Program-made: the position numbers and the translations under genes
Part shown: positions 1 through 8,033 of the stretch, one piece after another
Numbering within the stretch: position 1 is the first letter of the stretch
Layout: each line of letters opens with the position of its first letter
The notes under the pieces: generated by a model
Seen by the model: only the letters and a program-made list of their open reading frames with translations
Told to the model about the DNA's origin: nothing
The model's database searches: none
Assembly: GCA_023391185.1 (NCBI GenBank)
Contig: JAEWBI010000025.1
Span: forward strand, 1-28,648
Reading direction: 5' to 3'
Source of the DNA: Bacillota bacterium
GTDB lineage: Bacteria; Bacillota_I; Bacilli_A; RF39; UBA660
DNA: 28,648 bases

Positions 1-125
1 ATTTCATTCAGTTTAGTAGAAGTATAAAGAAAATTGGTACCTACATCTATTAAGAACTTATGATTTCCTACTTCAACATAAGTACAATTTCCTTTAGAAC
101 CGCTTGATAAAACACAAAATTTCAT
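1..125 (-). CDS. WalJ/YycJ-like MBL-fold metallo-hydrolase (N-terminal part, cut by window edge)
   Basis: An ATG at 125 on the minus strand opens a frame that stays open to the window edge (41 codons seen). The protein begins MKFCVLSSGSKGNCTYVEVG and continues with FLIDVGT. This is the characteristic first strand of the YycJ/WalJ metallo-beta-lactamase family, where S-SGS-GN is followed by a conserved D-G. The metal-binding HxHxDH motif would lie beyond the edge, so catalytic competence cannot be judged. The start codon shares one base with the TAA stop of the upstream M23 peptidase gene (TAATG), so the two are probably translationally coupled. In B. subtilis the family member sits in the walRK operon and is linked to coordination of cell wall metabolism and DNA replication; that role here is inferred from similarity only. 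Confidence 0.75.
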   Translation of the reverse strand, partial: MKFCVLSSGSKGNCTYVEVGNHKFLIDVGTNFLYTSTKLNE

Positions 126-1606
126 TAGTACTTATATAGTGGATTAATGAATGGAGATCCAGTACTTCTACTATAATTATAACCTGGATGACTTGCACCA
201 TAATATATTTCAAAATGAACATGTGGGCCTGTTGCTACTCCAGTAGCCCCAATATAACCAATTATTTGTCCTCTCTCGACAATTGATCCAACACGTATAC
301 CATCAGCTAGATAAGACATATGTCCGTATCCTGTTGCGTAACCATTATTGTGATTTATACCAACGAAAATTCCATAAGTACCATACCATCCAGCTTGTGT
401 TACTACACCATTATTAGCAGCGTATATTGGAGCACCATAATAATTATATATATCCAAACCTGTATGGAATTCATATGATCTCCATCCAAAAGGTGAAGAG
501 ATACTATAACTACTTGTCGGCCATGTCCAGTAATTACCACCAACACCAGATACATATTTTGTACCGATAAGAACTATTTTTGCAGTTGTTGGTTTAATTT
601 CAACTTGCTGAGAAACTTCAGCTTTATCAATAAAGCCATTTTTATATCTTATATTTTGAGTAACTCTACTTACTCCATTTTCACCTTCTTGAATTACTTT
701 TTCATCTCCCAGTATTATATCACTAGATGACTGTTCTTGAACGGTGAAATAAGTAGTCTGATCTTCAACCTTTGTTACATCAGCCATCACATCAACTATA
801 GGATTTGCATACGCAACCGATACAACTTGACCGGAATATAAAATATTATCTTTTGATGTGAACTCTGGATTTGATATCAAAAACTCCTGTACACTTATTT
901 TGTTAGCATTTGCTACTGATTCAATTGTATCACCAGTTTTAACAATATATTGTTTAGAATTATCATTAGTTGAAAATAAAATATATTGTGATAGTTCTTC
1001 AGAATCTACATATATCTTTTCGTTAACAGGAATATTTGTTTGTTTTCTAGTTATATCATTACTAATATATATATCATTAAAATATAAACCTGTCTCCTTA
1101 ATTGAGATTTGAGTATTAGACTTATAAGCTTTATAAACATCTTCACCAACGAAAGAAATAATTGTATTTTCTATTGCTGTCTTAAAAGTAGATTCATTAG
1201 TAACAAAAACAAGTGTATTTTGAGTTACTATTTCTCCATCACTAGTTTCGACTTCTTTCTTTATATCAAATTGATAACCATTTATAGTAAATGGCTTTAA
1301 AGTAGCCAATTTATCATAAACATCTTCTACTTTATCTACGTGATTATTATATGTTATTATTTTCCTTATATCTAACCCATCTGGAGCATAAACTTTTTCT
1401 ACATTATACTTTTCTTTTATTGTAGAACCTTGCTTATCAATATAGTCTTCAAGTTCAGTTTTAGAATCAATTACTCCTAGAACTTGATCATCTAAATATA
1501 CTTGATATAGATAATTGGGTTCTAAATTTGTTTTTGTGTTAAATCCTAATAAAAATACAATTGAACTTAATATTATTACAAATAGCCATTTTGTGAAATT
1601 TTTCAT
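125..1606 (-). CDS. LysM-G5-M23 cell wall endopeptidase
   Basis: A 493-residue secreted or membrane-anchored peptidoglycan hydrolase. An N-terminal hydrophobic segment (about 7-22) follows a short basic start and could be a signal anchor. Residues 30-210 are of uncharacterised type. A LysM-like domain (about 219-266, beginning QYIVKTGDTIESVA) should bind glycan chains, and a G5-like domain follows (about 273-350). The C-terminal LytM/M23 peptidase domain (about 373-493) has all expected zinc ligands: H381 and D385 in HTGLD, and H464 in HVHFE, with H429 in YGHM and H462 as catalytic histidines. Members of this family cleave peptide cross-bridges. The gene has a GGGTGA ribosome site just before its ATG, starts 3 bases after the helicase gene and overlaps the walJ-like gene, so it lies in one operon with rplI and the helicase. 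The exact substrate bond is unknown. Confidence 0.9.
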   Translation of the reverse strand: MKNFTKWLFVIILSSIVFLLGFNTKTNLEPNYLYQVYLDDQVLGVIDSKTELEDYIDKQGSTIKEKYNVEKVYAPDGLDIRKIITYNNHVDKVEDVYDKLATLKPFTINGYQFDIKKEVETSDGEIVTQNTLVFVTNESTFKTAIENTIISFVGEDVYKAYKSNTQISIKETGLYFNDIYISNDITRKQTNIPVNEKIYVDSEELSQYILFSTNDNSKQYIVKTGDTIESVANANKISVQEFLISNPEFTSKDNILYSGQVVSVAYANPIVDVMADVTKVEDQTTYFTVQEQSSSDIILGDEKVIQEGENGVSRVTQNIRYKNGFIDKAEVSQQVEIKPTTAKIVLIGTKYVSGVGGNYWTWPTSSYSISSPFGWRSYEFHTGLDIYNYYGAPIYAANNGVVTQAGWYGTYGIFVGINHNNGYATGYGHMSYLADGIRVGSIVERGQIIGYIGATGVATGPHVHFEIYYGASHPGYNYSRSTGSPFINPLYKY

Positions 1607-1609
1607 ACA

Positions 1610-2959
1610 TCACCCATTTTCTATTTCTTTATCTATGTAGTCATCAAAAGTACTTGTGTTACGAGTAAACTTAAGAGGTATTGTTTTTGTTGGTCCATTA
1701 CGATGTTTAGCTATAATGAATTCACTTTCACTTACCTGACTTTCTTCACTTGCTTGCTTATTATAATAATCATCTCTATATAAGAAAGCTACTATATCAG
1801 CATCTTGCTCGATAGAACCAGATTCTCTTAAATCACTAAGCATTGGTCTTTTGTCTTCTCGCCCTTCAACACTACGAGATAATTGAGCTAAAGCTACTAC
1901 TGGAACTTCTAATTCCATAGCTAATGTTTTTAACGAACGAGATATTTCTGATACTTCTTGTTGTCTATTTCCCAAATATTTTGTTGATCCTTGAATAAGT
2001 GTTAAGTAGTCAATTATTATTATACCTAAACCATCTTTTTGGCTTGCTAGTCGACGACATTTAGCTTTTATCTCAGACATAGTCATACCAGGCGTATCAT
2101 CTATATATAATTTTGTATCAGCTAATCTGCTTATTGCCTCGTTTATTTTTTTCCAATCAGAATGTTCTAAGAAACCGCGTTTTAGCTTATTTTGATCTAT
2201 ATGACCTTCAGATGCTAGCATACGCATTGCCAACTGCTCAGCACCCATTTCCATATTAAATAAGGCGACTGCTTTTTCTTGATTTTTAGCAATGTTAGTA
2301 GCCATATTTAAAGCAAATGCAGTTTTTCCCATCGCTGGTCTTGCAGCAACAATTATTAATTCATTAGGATGTAATCCTGATGTTATTTTATCTATTTCTG
2401 CAAATCCTGTTGATACACCAGTGATTGAACCCTTGTTTTGAGCTAGTTTCTCTAAATCAGATTGCGTTTTAAATAATACTTCTTGAATACTTCTAAATTC
2501 TGATCCTTTTCTTGTCTTAACAACATTTAAAATACTTTTTTCCGCGCTATCTAAAATATCATTTAATGATTCTGATGCTTCATAGGCTTCCGTAGCTATC
2601 TTAGAAGATTCTTCTATTAATCTTCTAAGAACAGCTTTTTCATTAACAATTTTAATATATTCGTCTACATTAGATGCACTAGGTACAGAATTAACTAACT
2701 CTGTTATATAAGCAACACCGCCAATAATCTTCAACCACTTCTTTTTTTCTAGTTCTTCAGTTACAGTTGTAATATCAACAGGTTTACTTATTTCTATTAA
2801 ATCGCTAATTACAGAAAATATTTTATCATGTGCCTCTAAATAAAATAAATCACCACTTAAATTTTCTACACATTTTTGAGCAGCATACTTTGATAAAAAC
2901 ATTGAACCTAATACTGCTTGTTCAGCGTCTATATTGTGTGGCATTACTCTTTCAGCCAT
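1610..2959 (-). CDS. dnaB: Replicative DNA helicase (DnaB family; DnaC in B. subtilis naming)
   Basis: Hexameric 5'-3' helicase that unwinds DNA ahead of the replisome. The N-terminal domain begins MAERVMPHNIDAEQAVLGSM, typical of the family. The RecA-like domain has Walker A ARPAMGKT (about 206-213), Walker B IIIIDYLTLIQG, and near the C-terminus the KHRNGPT motif bearing the arginine finger. Length (449 aa) is normal and no intein is present. The frame can be extended upstream to a GTG at 2968, but that GTG is part of the Shine-Dalgarno AGGTGA, which sits 5 bases before the ATG at 2959; I therefore chose the ATG. The gene directly follows rplI, as in B. subtilis (rplI-dnaC), and ends in TGA. 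Confidence 0.96.
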   Translation of the reverse strand: MAERVMPHNIDAEQAVLGSMFLSKYAAQKCVENLSGDLFYLEAHDKIFSVISDLIEISKPVDITTVTEELEKKKWLKIIGGVAYITELVNSVPSASNVDEYIKIVNEKAVLRRLIEESSKIATEAYEASESLNDILDSAEKSILNVVKTRKGSEFRSIQEVLFKTQSDLEKLAQNKGSITGVSTGFAEIDKITSGLHPNELIIVAARPAMGKTAFALNMATNIAKNQEKAVALFNMEMGAEQLAMRMLASEGHIDQNKLKRGFLEHSDWKKINEAISRLADTKLYIDDTPGMTMSEIKAKCRRLASQKDGLGIIIIDYLTLIQGSTKYLGNRQQEVSEISRSLKTLAMELEVPVVALAQLSRSVEGREDKRPMLSDLRESGSIEQDADIVAFLYRDDYYNKQASEESQVSESEFIIAKHRNGPTKTIPLKFTRNTSTFDDYIDKEIENG

Positions 2960-2968
2960 TATAATCAC

Positions 2969-3415
2969 CTAGCTCTCTTTTTTTAAAGTTATTTTTAATG
3001 TAGCTATTACTTTTTTATGTAGTTCTATCTTTATTTCATGTGTACCTAAAGAAGATATTGTAGTATCTGTGTTAATTGCCTTTTTGTCTATATCTATTCC
3101 TTTTTTCTTTAATTGTGTTACTATTTGTTTAGAACTAACTGCTCCAAAAACTCTATCCATTTTTCCAGTTTTCACTTGAAAAACCAAAGTCATTTTTTCT
3201 AATTGCTTCTTTATTTCTTCGCATTTACCAATTTTTTCTTGCTCTTCAAGTTCCTTTTTTAAATTTACTGTTTCTAAATGTTTTTTATTACTATCTGTGG
3301 CTGCTATTGCATAACCATTTTTTATTAAATAATTCATCCCATATCCATCTTTAACAGTTTTTAATTCACCTGTTTTTCCTTGTCCTTTTAAATCTTTAAT
3401 AAATATAACATTCAT
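2969..3415 (-). CDS. rplI: 50S ribosomal protein bL9
   Basis: 148-residue large-subunit protein that binds 23S rRNA near the L1 stalk. The N-terminal domain begins MNVIFIKDLKGQGKTGELKTV and is followed by the family signature DGYGMNYLIKNGYAIAAT. A long Lys/Glu-rich connecting helix (about 48-78) leads to the C-terminal domain containing GAVSSKQIV. Length is typical. The ATG is preceded by AGAGGTGA. A good promoter lies just upstream (-10 TATAAT), so rplI is the first gene of the unit rplI-helicase-M23-walJ. The gdpP gene that often precedes rplI in Bacilli is not here; whiA is the upstream neighbour. Confidence 0.97.
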   Translation of the reverse strand: MNVIFIKDLKGQGKTGELKTVKDGYGMNYLIKNGYAIAATDSNKKHLETVNLKKELEEQEKIGKCEEIKKQLEKMTLVFQVKTGKMDRVFGAVSSKQIVTQLKKKGIDIDKKAINTDTTISSLGTHEIKIELHKKVIATLKITLKKES

Positions 3416-3433
3416 GCTTTCACCTCTGTTTAT

Positions 3434-3462
3434 ATTATACTATAAAAATGGGTTATTGTCTT
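3434..3462 (-). promoter_or_regulatory. Promoter of the rplI-helicase operon
   Basis: On the minus strand, -35 AAGACA (3457-3462), a 17-base spacer, and -10 TATAAT (3434-3439). Transcription would start near 3427, only about 12 bases before the rplI ATG. The -35 hexamer matches the consensus at 4 of 6 positions. Confidence 0.6.
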
Positions 3463-3466
3463 TAAT

Positions 3467-3498
3467 AAAAAAAGAAAACATAACTATATATTTTCTTT
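3467..3498 (-). terminator. Intrinsic terminator of whiA
   Basis: On the minus strand AAAGAAAA pairs with TTTTCTTT (3491-3498 with 3471-3478) and a T run follows. The whiA stop codon (3484-3486) lies in the loop. The stem is A/T-only apart from one G-C pair per arm, so it is weak. Confidence 0.5.
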
Positions 3499-4416
3499 TT
3501 CTCTTATTTTTCTAGCTAAATCTTGAATTTTTTTAATCCTATGATTTACTCCTGATTTAGAAATAGGAACATTTGTTTCGTATGTTATTATCTCGCTTAA
3601 CTCTTGAAGAGAAACATCGTTATATTTAAGTCTATACTCAGCTATTACTTTTTCCTTATCATCTAGTAAATCTAAGCCTCCAAAAGAAATAATTTTTTCG
3701 ATATCTTCAACTTGTTTTGTTGCTGCCTCAACTGTTTTATCAACATTAGCTTGTTCCATATTATTTAATCTATTTGTCATATTTTTATGATCGCGATATA
3801 TTCTAATATCTTCGTAATACATAACTGCGTTAGGTGCATTAATTATTCTTAAAAAGTCACCAATCTTTTCTGCTTCTTTTATATATACCATATATTTATT
3901 ATCTCGTTTTATATATTTACTATTTAAATAGAACTCGTTTAAATTTTTCACAATAAAATTAGCATAATGTTCATTATTAAAAAGAAACTCTAAATGATAT
4001 CTAGATTTTTTTGGATCATTTATACTACCCGATATAAGAAATAAACCTCTTAAATAAGCACGCATAGTATCCATATCATCAATTATATAGTCATTTGGAA
4101 TATCTAATAATTTATTATCACTATATATTGCGAGTGACTTTAAAATGTCAAAAATTCCATTGTTTATTTCTAAAATATAAATTAAATTTTTACTATAATT
4201 ATATCCTTTTCTAATAGTTATTTTGGCATATTCATTAAATAGATCCTTAATTAATTTATATATTCTTCTTGCTACACTAGCGTTTTCTGTATAAAGTTTA
4301 ATTTGTTTATTTGATATTTCACTATTATGGATTATTGCTGATAATTCAGCTATATTTTCAGCTTCTAGAGAATCAATTTTACTAACTTCGTTTTTTACTA
4401 TACTAGTAAATGACAT
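3484..4416 (-). CDS. whiA: WhiA family sporulation/cell-division regulator
   Basis: 310-residue WhiA homologue. It starts MSFTSIVKNEVSKI, as WhiA proteins do. The N-terminal half is a degenerate LAGLIDADG homing-endonuclease fold (MRAYLRGLFLISGSINDPKK around residue 118-137, without the catalytic acidic residues), and the C-terminus carries a helix-turn-helix (SLQELSEIITYETNVPISKS followed by GVNHRIKKI). In Bacilli WhiA is a nucleoid-associated protein influencing cell division and chromosome segregation; in actinobacteria it is a sporulation regulator. It starts 1 base after the yvcK stop, a linkage conserved across Bacillota. The rapZ gene that usually heads this cluster is absent here. Confidence 0.92.
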   Translation of the reverse strand: MSFTSIVKNEVSKIDSLEAENIAELSAIIHNSEISNKQIKLYTENASVARRIYKLIKDLFNEYAKITIRKGYNYSKNLIYILEINNGIFDILKSLAIYSDNKLLDIPNDYIIDDMDTMRAYLRGLFLISGSINDPKKSRYHLEFLFNNEHYANFIVKNLNEFYLNSKYIKRDNKYMVYIKEAEKIGDFLRIINAPNAVMYYEDIRIYRDHKNMTNRLNNMEQANVDKTVEAATKQVEDIEKIISFGGLDLLDDKEKVIAEYRLKYNDVSLQELSEIITYETNVPISKSGVNHRIKKIQDLARKIREKENI

Positions 4417-4417
4417 A

Positions 4418-5368
4418 CTATTCCCTTATCAAGGTCGAAAAAATATAAAAAGCAAGTTTTAATGTATCATGTCTAATTATTTCTTTTTCCATTGAAACTA
4501 AATCATCTTTTATTACTTTAACTTTTAATTTTTTCATATTCTCTTTATCCAGTATTACTTGATCTTTTTGCTCTAATGTAGCATACTTTTCAATTATGTT
4601 TTTTTCAATTTGACCACTATTTGCAATAACAGTTTCTATTTTTCTTTTCCCTAGATATCTATTTAACAATTTAACATGATCACTTACTTTAAAATTGTCC
4701 GTTTCTCCTGGTTGAGTCATCATATTACAAACATACATTATCTTAGCAGTACTTTTATCTATTTCTTTTATCACATCTTTACAAATCAGATTTGGTAGAA
4801 TACTAGTAAATAAACTTCCCATACTTAAAATAATACAATCTGCTTCACGTATTGACTTTAATACAGCATCACATACAATTGGTTTCGTTTTATAGTAAAC
4901 ATCCTTTATTTTTTTAGGACTCTCTGTTATATGATGTTCACCTTCTATAATACTACCATCTTCCATACGTCCCATCAAAACAACGTTGTCTTCAGTTAAA
5001 GGTAACACTCTGCCTTTTAAATTTAATACTTTACTTAAAGATTCTATACCATCGGACATATTACCAGTTATATTAGCCATTGCTGTTAGTAATAAGTTTC
5101 CAACTGCATGACCATTTAGATCACTATTTGTTTTGAATCTATAATCAAGTAATTCTTCAACTAAAGGTTCTGTTTCTGATAATGAAACGATTACTTTTCT
5201 TATATCTCCAACAGCTGGCGTGTTGAATTCTTCTCTTAATCGTCCTGTACTCTTTCCATCATCACATACCGAAACAACGGCAGTAATATCTAATGGATAT
5301 TGTTTTAATCCTCTTAATAATGATGATAACCCTGTACCACCACCTAATATTACAACTTTTTTATTCAT
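4418..5368 (-). CDS. yvcK: YvcK/MgfK family protein (CofD-like, gluconeogenesis/cell envelope factor)
   Basis: 316 residues. The N-terminus has a Rossmann-type nucleotide-binding start (KKVVILGGGTGLSSLLRGLK) and the family motif VCDDGKSTGRLREEF, then AVGDIRKV and the GHAVGNLLL segment; together these place it in the CofD-like/YvcK group. YvcK binds UDP-sugars and is needed for growth on gluconeogenic carbon sources and for proper cell wall synthesis in B. subtilis, partly by controlling the precursor enzyme GlmS; this role is inferred here. It forms a unit with whiA. It is preceded by its own -10 box and by a terminator for the upstream pilin gene. Confidence 0.92.
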   Translation of the reverse strand: MNKKVVILGGGTGLSSLLRGLKQYPLDITAVVSVCDDGKSTGRLREEFNTPAVGDIRKVIVSLSETEPLVEELLDYRFKTNSDLNGHAVGNLLLTAMANITGNMSDGIESLSKVLNLKGRVLPLTEDNVVLMGRMEDGSIIEGEHHITESPKKIKDVYYKTKPIVCDAVLKSIREADCIILSMGSLFTSILPNLICKDVIKEIDKSTAKIMYVCNMMTQPGETDNFKVSDHVKLLNRYLGKRKIETVIANSGQIEKNIIEKYATLEQKDQVILDKENMKKLKVKVIKDDLVSMEKEIIRHDTLKLAFYIFSTLIRE

Positions 5369-5383
5369 AAAATCACCATATAC

Positions 5384-5389
5384 ATTATA
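5384..5389 (-). promoter_or_regulatory. -10 element of yvcK-whiA promoter
   Basis: TATAAT on the minus strand, 15 bases before the yvcK ATG. The -35 position is only T-rich. The predicted start (about 5377) falls at the GGTGAT ribosome site, giving a leader of roughly 9 bases. Confidence 0.45.
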
Positions 5390-5404
5390 CTACAATACAC
5401 TCAT

Positions 5405-5436
5405 AAAAAAAAGCACTTATAATAAGCAGCTCTTTT
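5405..5436 (-). terminator. Intrinsic terminator of the pilin-like gene
   Basis: On the minus strand AGCTGCTTAT (5431-5422) pairs imperfectly with ATAAGTGCT (5420-5412), followed by a run of eight T. Confidence 0.7.
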
Positions 5437-5464
5437 TTATAATATATTAGTTTATAGTTATTTT

Positions 5465-5854
5465 CTATAATTGACATTCATCCGAATCAATATTATTTAT
5501 TTGTATTTCTTCAATATACCCACTAGCACAATAATATTTTGAGTGTACATCGTAAAAATAATATCTTCCCGATCTATAATAGATTGTACCTCCTAATACT
5601 TCGCTTTTATTTTCATACTTTAATTTTGAACTTAGGATATCAATACCTGTATTTTCAGTTATCTCTAAATAATCAGTATCTGCATTATATATTTTAGCTG
5701 CTTCAACAATAGCATTTAATGTTTCTTTGAATGCTTTTTCTCTAGCATTTTTTATTGCATTACTAATAATAGGCGTAGTTATTAATCCTAAAATGCCTAT
5801 TAAGGTTATAACTGTTAATAATTCTACCAATGTAAAACCATTTTTTATTTTCAT
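5465..5854 (-). CDS. Type IV pilin-like / pseudopilin protein
   Basis: 129 residues with a class III (prepilin) signal: MKIKNG cut before FTLVELLTV, so the mature protein would begin with Phe and carry Glu at position 5, followed by a hydrophobic helix to about residue 30. The rest is a small variable domain rich in Tyr with two Cys near the C-terminus (CASGYIEEIQINNIDSDEC) that could form a disulfide. Such proteins build type II secretion, type IV pilus or competence pseudopili. The frame extends upstream to 5929 into lgt, but AGGTGG four bases before the ATG at 5854 and an extended -10 just upstream decide the start. No prepilin peptidase, assembly ATPase or other pilin is adjacent, so it is an orphan here. 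Confidence 0.8.
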   Translation of the reverse strand: MKIKNGFTLVELLTVITLIGILGLITTPIISNAIKNAREKAFKETLNAIVEAAKIYNADTDYLEITENTGIDILSSKLKYENKSEVLGGTIYYRSGRYYFYDVHSKYYCASGYIEEIQINNIDSDECQL

Positions 5855-5870
5855 AATACCACCTATTTTC

Positions 5871-5879
5871 ATTATAACA
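5871..5879 (-). promoter_or_regulatory. Extended -10 promoter of the pilin-like gene
   Basis: TGTTATAAT on the minus strand (extended -10). The predicted start, near 5864, coincides with the ribosome site AGGTGG. No clear -35 is visible; that position is occupied by the lgt terminator hairpin. Confidence 0.5.
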
Positions 5880-5884
5880 TAATA

Positions 5885-5911
5885 ATAAAAAAGAGTATAT
5901 AATACTCTTTT
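5885..5911 (-). terminator. Intrinsic terminator of lgt
   Basis: Perfect 10-bp stem AAAAGAGTAT / ATACTCTTTT with a 3-base loop (5889-5911), followed on the minus strand by TTATTATT. The lgt stop codon (5910-5912) is part of the first arm. Confidence 0.75.
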
Positions 5912-6725
5912 AGAACTTAACATCATCAATATTAGTTACATCGTTATATTGATTATTAAATTTAGATCCACGTCCAAGAACAATAATACCAACAATACCT
6001 GTCAGTACCATTAATATTGATACTAATTGTGCAGCTTTTAAATTTCCTAACATAAGGCTGTCTGTTCTTAACATCTCAATAAAAAATCTACCAATTCCAT
6101 ACCATATTAAATAACTACATGTCACTTGACCTATTTTAATGTATTTTAATCTTCTAACTATTAATATTAATATGAATCCAATTAAACACCATATCGATTC
6201 ATATAAGAAAGTAGGTTGATAATAAACTCCATCTATTTTCATTCCATTTATTATGAAATCAGGAATAAAAAATTTCTTCAAAGTTTCATATGCAACTAAG
6301 CCACCATGAGCTTCGCCATTAAAAAAATTTCCCCATCTTCCTATAGCTTGACCAATAATCAATCCTACTACAATAAAATCTAAAATAAATAGGGTGTTTA
6401 CCTTGTATCTTTGAGTATAAACAACGGTAAAAATTAAACCAGCAATTATTGCACCATGAATTGCTAAACCGCCTTCCCATACTTTAAATATACTAGGAAT
6501 ATCATTTACATATAATGACCAATTAAATATAACATAATAAATTCTTGCACCAATTAATGCAGTAGGGATAATCCAAAAAAATAAATTTAACATAAAGTTT
6601 TCTGGTATATTAAATCTTTTTGCCTCATTCAAGACAATATTTCCTCCAATTAGTATAGCTAAAAAAATGAATACTGAATACCAATATATTGTAATAATTC
6701 CTAAATCAATTAATATGCCATTCAT
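5910..6725 (-). CDS. lgt: Prolipoprotein diacylglyceryl transferase Lgt
   Basis: 271-residue multi-pass membrane enzyme that transfers diacylglycerol from phosphatidylglycerol to the lipobox cysteine of prolipoproteins. Visible family motifs are GGLAIHG (H90), the signature GRWGNFFNGEAHG (129-141; R130, N133 and G141 match the essential E. coli R143, N146 and G154), and YGIGRFFIEMLRTDS in the last part. About seven hydrophobic segments are present. It starts 1 base after the YvlD-like gene, as an operon. In B. subtilis the order is yvlD-hprK-lgt; hprK is missing here. A likely substrate in this window is YidC, which carries a lipobox. Confidence 0.96.
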   Translation of the reverse strand: MNGILIDLGIITIYWYSVFIFLAILIGGNIVLNEAKRFNIPENFMLNLFFWIIPTALIGARIYYVIFNWSLYVNDIPSIFKVWEGGLAIHGAIIAGLIFTVVYTQRYKVNTLFILDFIVVGLIIGQAIGRWGNFFNGEAHGGLVAYETLKKFFIPDFIINGMKIDGVYYQPTFLYESIWCLIGFILILIVRRLKYIKIGQVTCSYLIWYGIGRFFIEMLRTDSLMLGNLKAAQLVSILMVLTGIVGIIVLGRGSKFNNQYNDVTNIDDVKF

Positions 6726-6726
6726 A

Positions 6727-7149
6727 TTATATTTCCTTTCTTACTATTGGTTCTATTATGCATTTTTGCATTAAAATATTTACAAAAGATATAAAAACAG
6801 CTACTATAAAAGCCATAAAAATACCAGTTATTTCAAAATGTGTACCTAATAATAAATCTGTTATATATAAAATTATTACATTAATAAATGGATAAAATAA
6901 ACCCATTGTTAAACCAGTAAGTGGAAGTGTAAGCCAAATTAAAAGGGGTTTTATTGTCTTTCCTAATATGTAAATAATTATTGCTGTAATTAAAAACCAA
7001 AATCCATAATAGGATGTATCAAATTGAACAGTTTTTTTAAATATTAATGATACACTAATCAATACTATTGCATAGCCTATCATATATATTATCCAATCAA
7101 TAAAACGATTTAACCTTACTTCTTTTTTGTCATTAATTATTAATTTCAT
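6727..7149 (-). CDS. YvlD-like small membrane protein (phage holin 4_2 family)
   Basis: 140 residues with four hydrophobic segments (about 18-37, 48-65, 70-96, 103-128). The region GKTIKPLLIWLTLPLTGLTM with following NVIILYITDLLLG is the signature of the family that includes B. subtilis YvlD. The family name refers to distant similarity to phage holins; there is no other phage-like gene here, so lysis is unlikely. The function is unknown; in B. subtilis the yvlABCD locus belongs to a cell-envelope stress regulon. It heads an operon with lgt and has an AGGAGATG ribosome site. Confidence 0.75.
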   Translation of the reverse strand: MKLIINDKKEVRLNRFIDWIIYMIGYAIVLISVSLIFKKTVQFDTSYYGFWFLITAIIIYILGKTIKPLLIWLTLPLTGLTMGLFYPFINVIILYITDLLLGTHFEITGIFMAFIVAVFISFVNILMQKCIIEPIVRKEI

Positions 7150-7171
7150 CTGCTCATCTCCTATGATATAT

Positions 7172-7180
7172 AGTATAACA
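7172..7180 (-). promoter_or_regulatory. Extended -10 promoter of yvlD-lgt
   Basis: TGTTATACT on the minus strand, about 22 bases before the ATG at 7149. No convincing -35 is visible. Confidence 0.45.
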
Positions 7181-7208
7181 TATATTAACTATTTTTTAAA
7201 TTCTTTGT

Positions 7209-8033
7209 TTACTTTTTAAAAGAACAATGCTTGCATAATTCTTCAAATCTCGTATTATTCATAAATCCTTTTATTATTTTTTTTGTTTTTTCATTTTCTA
7301 AAATGTCTTTTAATGAAGTTTCAAAAATATTTCCCAATTTTATTATACCTTCTGCATCTAAACAACAAGGAACAACAGTTCCATCGCTCAATATTGCAAT
7401 GTGTGTTTTTAATCCGTAGCAGTAACCTTCATTGTTAGTAGTATTGTTGACTGAAGGCCAATCAAATTCAATATCTTTATTAATATATGTTAATTCATCT
7501 ATTTTTATATTCTTTTGTTCTTTTATTTCTATTTCTTTTTGCTGTGATAGATCATAATAATTTCTTATTATATCCAATATTAAATTATCTTCAATAACAA
7601 AATCTTCTTTTAATGTCCAATATCGATAGACAAAGTATATTTTAGAATATTTTTTTATATATTCAACTGCATCTACAATTTCTAACATATCAGTTTCACT
7701 TGATATTGAGTGTGTACTTATATTTACTTGTCTCACACAATTATGTTCAATTATTATTTCTTTTTGTTTATTTAGATAAGTACCATTTGTTGTTATATTA
7801 ACTTGCATATTGTATTTATCACAAATTGCCAATATTTCATTAAATTTAGAATGAAGTAGGGGTTCACCTTTAACATGAAGATATACATAATCAGTATAAT
7901 ATTTAACCTGATTCAGAATATGTTCAAAATTTTGGATATTCATTTCCACTTTTTTTCTAGAACTTTTTGAGCAAAATGAACAATTTTTATTACATATATT
8001 AGTTATTTCAATATATACTTTTTTAAATCTCAT
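7209..8033 (-). CDS. Radical SAM/SPASM-like protein of unknown substrate
   Basis: 274 residues. The N-terminus has the 4Fe-4S/SAM motif CNKNCSFC (C14, C18, C21), followed by the radical SAM barrel (HVKGEPLLH around 53-61 as the GGEP-like SAM contact; ITTNGTYL). The C-terminal part (about 205-274) has a SPASM-like set of cysteines: the YCYG Cys, then VPCC, then CKHC at the very end, which could hold an auxiliary Fe-S cluster. SPASM proteins often modify peptides or activate enzymes, but no small precursor peptide gene is visible here. Its ATG overlaps the uvrB stop (ATGA), with AGGAAG inside the uvrB end, so it is co-translated with uvrB. I do not recognise the specific subfamily. Confidence 0.8.
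   Translation of the reverse strand: MRFKKVYIEITNICNKNCSFCSKSSRKKVEMNIQNFEHILNQVKYYTDYVYLHVKGEPLLHSKFNEILAICDKYNMQVNITTNGTYLNKQKEIIIEHNCVRQVNISTHSISSETDMLEIVDAVEYIKKYSKIYFVYRYWTLKEDFVIEDNLILDIIRNYYDLSQQKEIEIKEQKNIKIDELTYINKDIEFDWPSVNNTTNNEGYCYGLKTHIAILSDGTVVPCCLDAEGIIKLGNIFETSLKDILENEKTKKIIKGFMNNTRFEELCKHCSFKK

Noticed and set aside
2960..2968. GTG start of the helicase gene at 2968, and similar long starts for uvrB (TTG 10030), jag (17375) and the pilin-like gene (5929).
   Set aside because: Shine-Dalgarno spacing, homologous N-termini and promoter positions favour the shorter starts given in the features.
6727..7149. Phage holin, suggesting a prophage remnant.
   Set aside because: The family name is historical; the gene is in the conserved YvlD-lgt context and no other phage gene is present.
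7190..7215. Possible terminator after the radical SAM gene (TTCTTT / AAAGAA).
   Set aside because: Short A/T stem with a 12-base loop and interrupted T run; not convincing.
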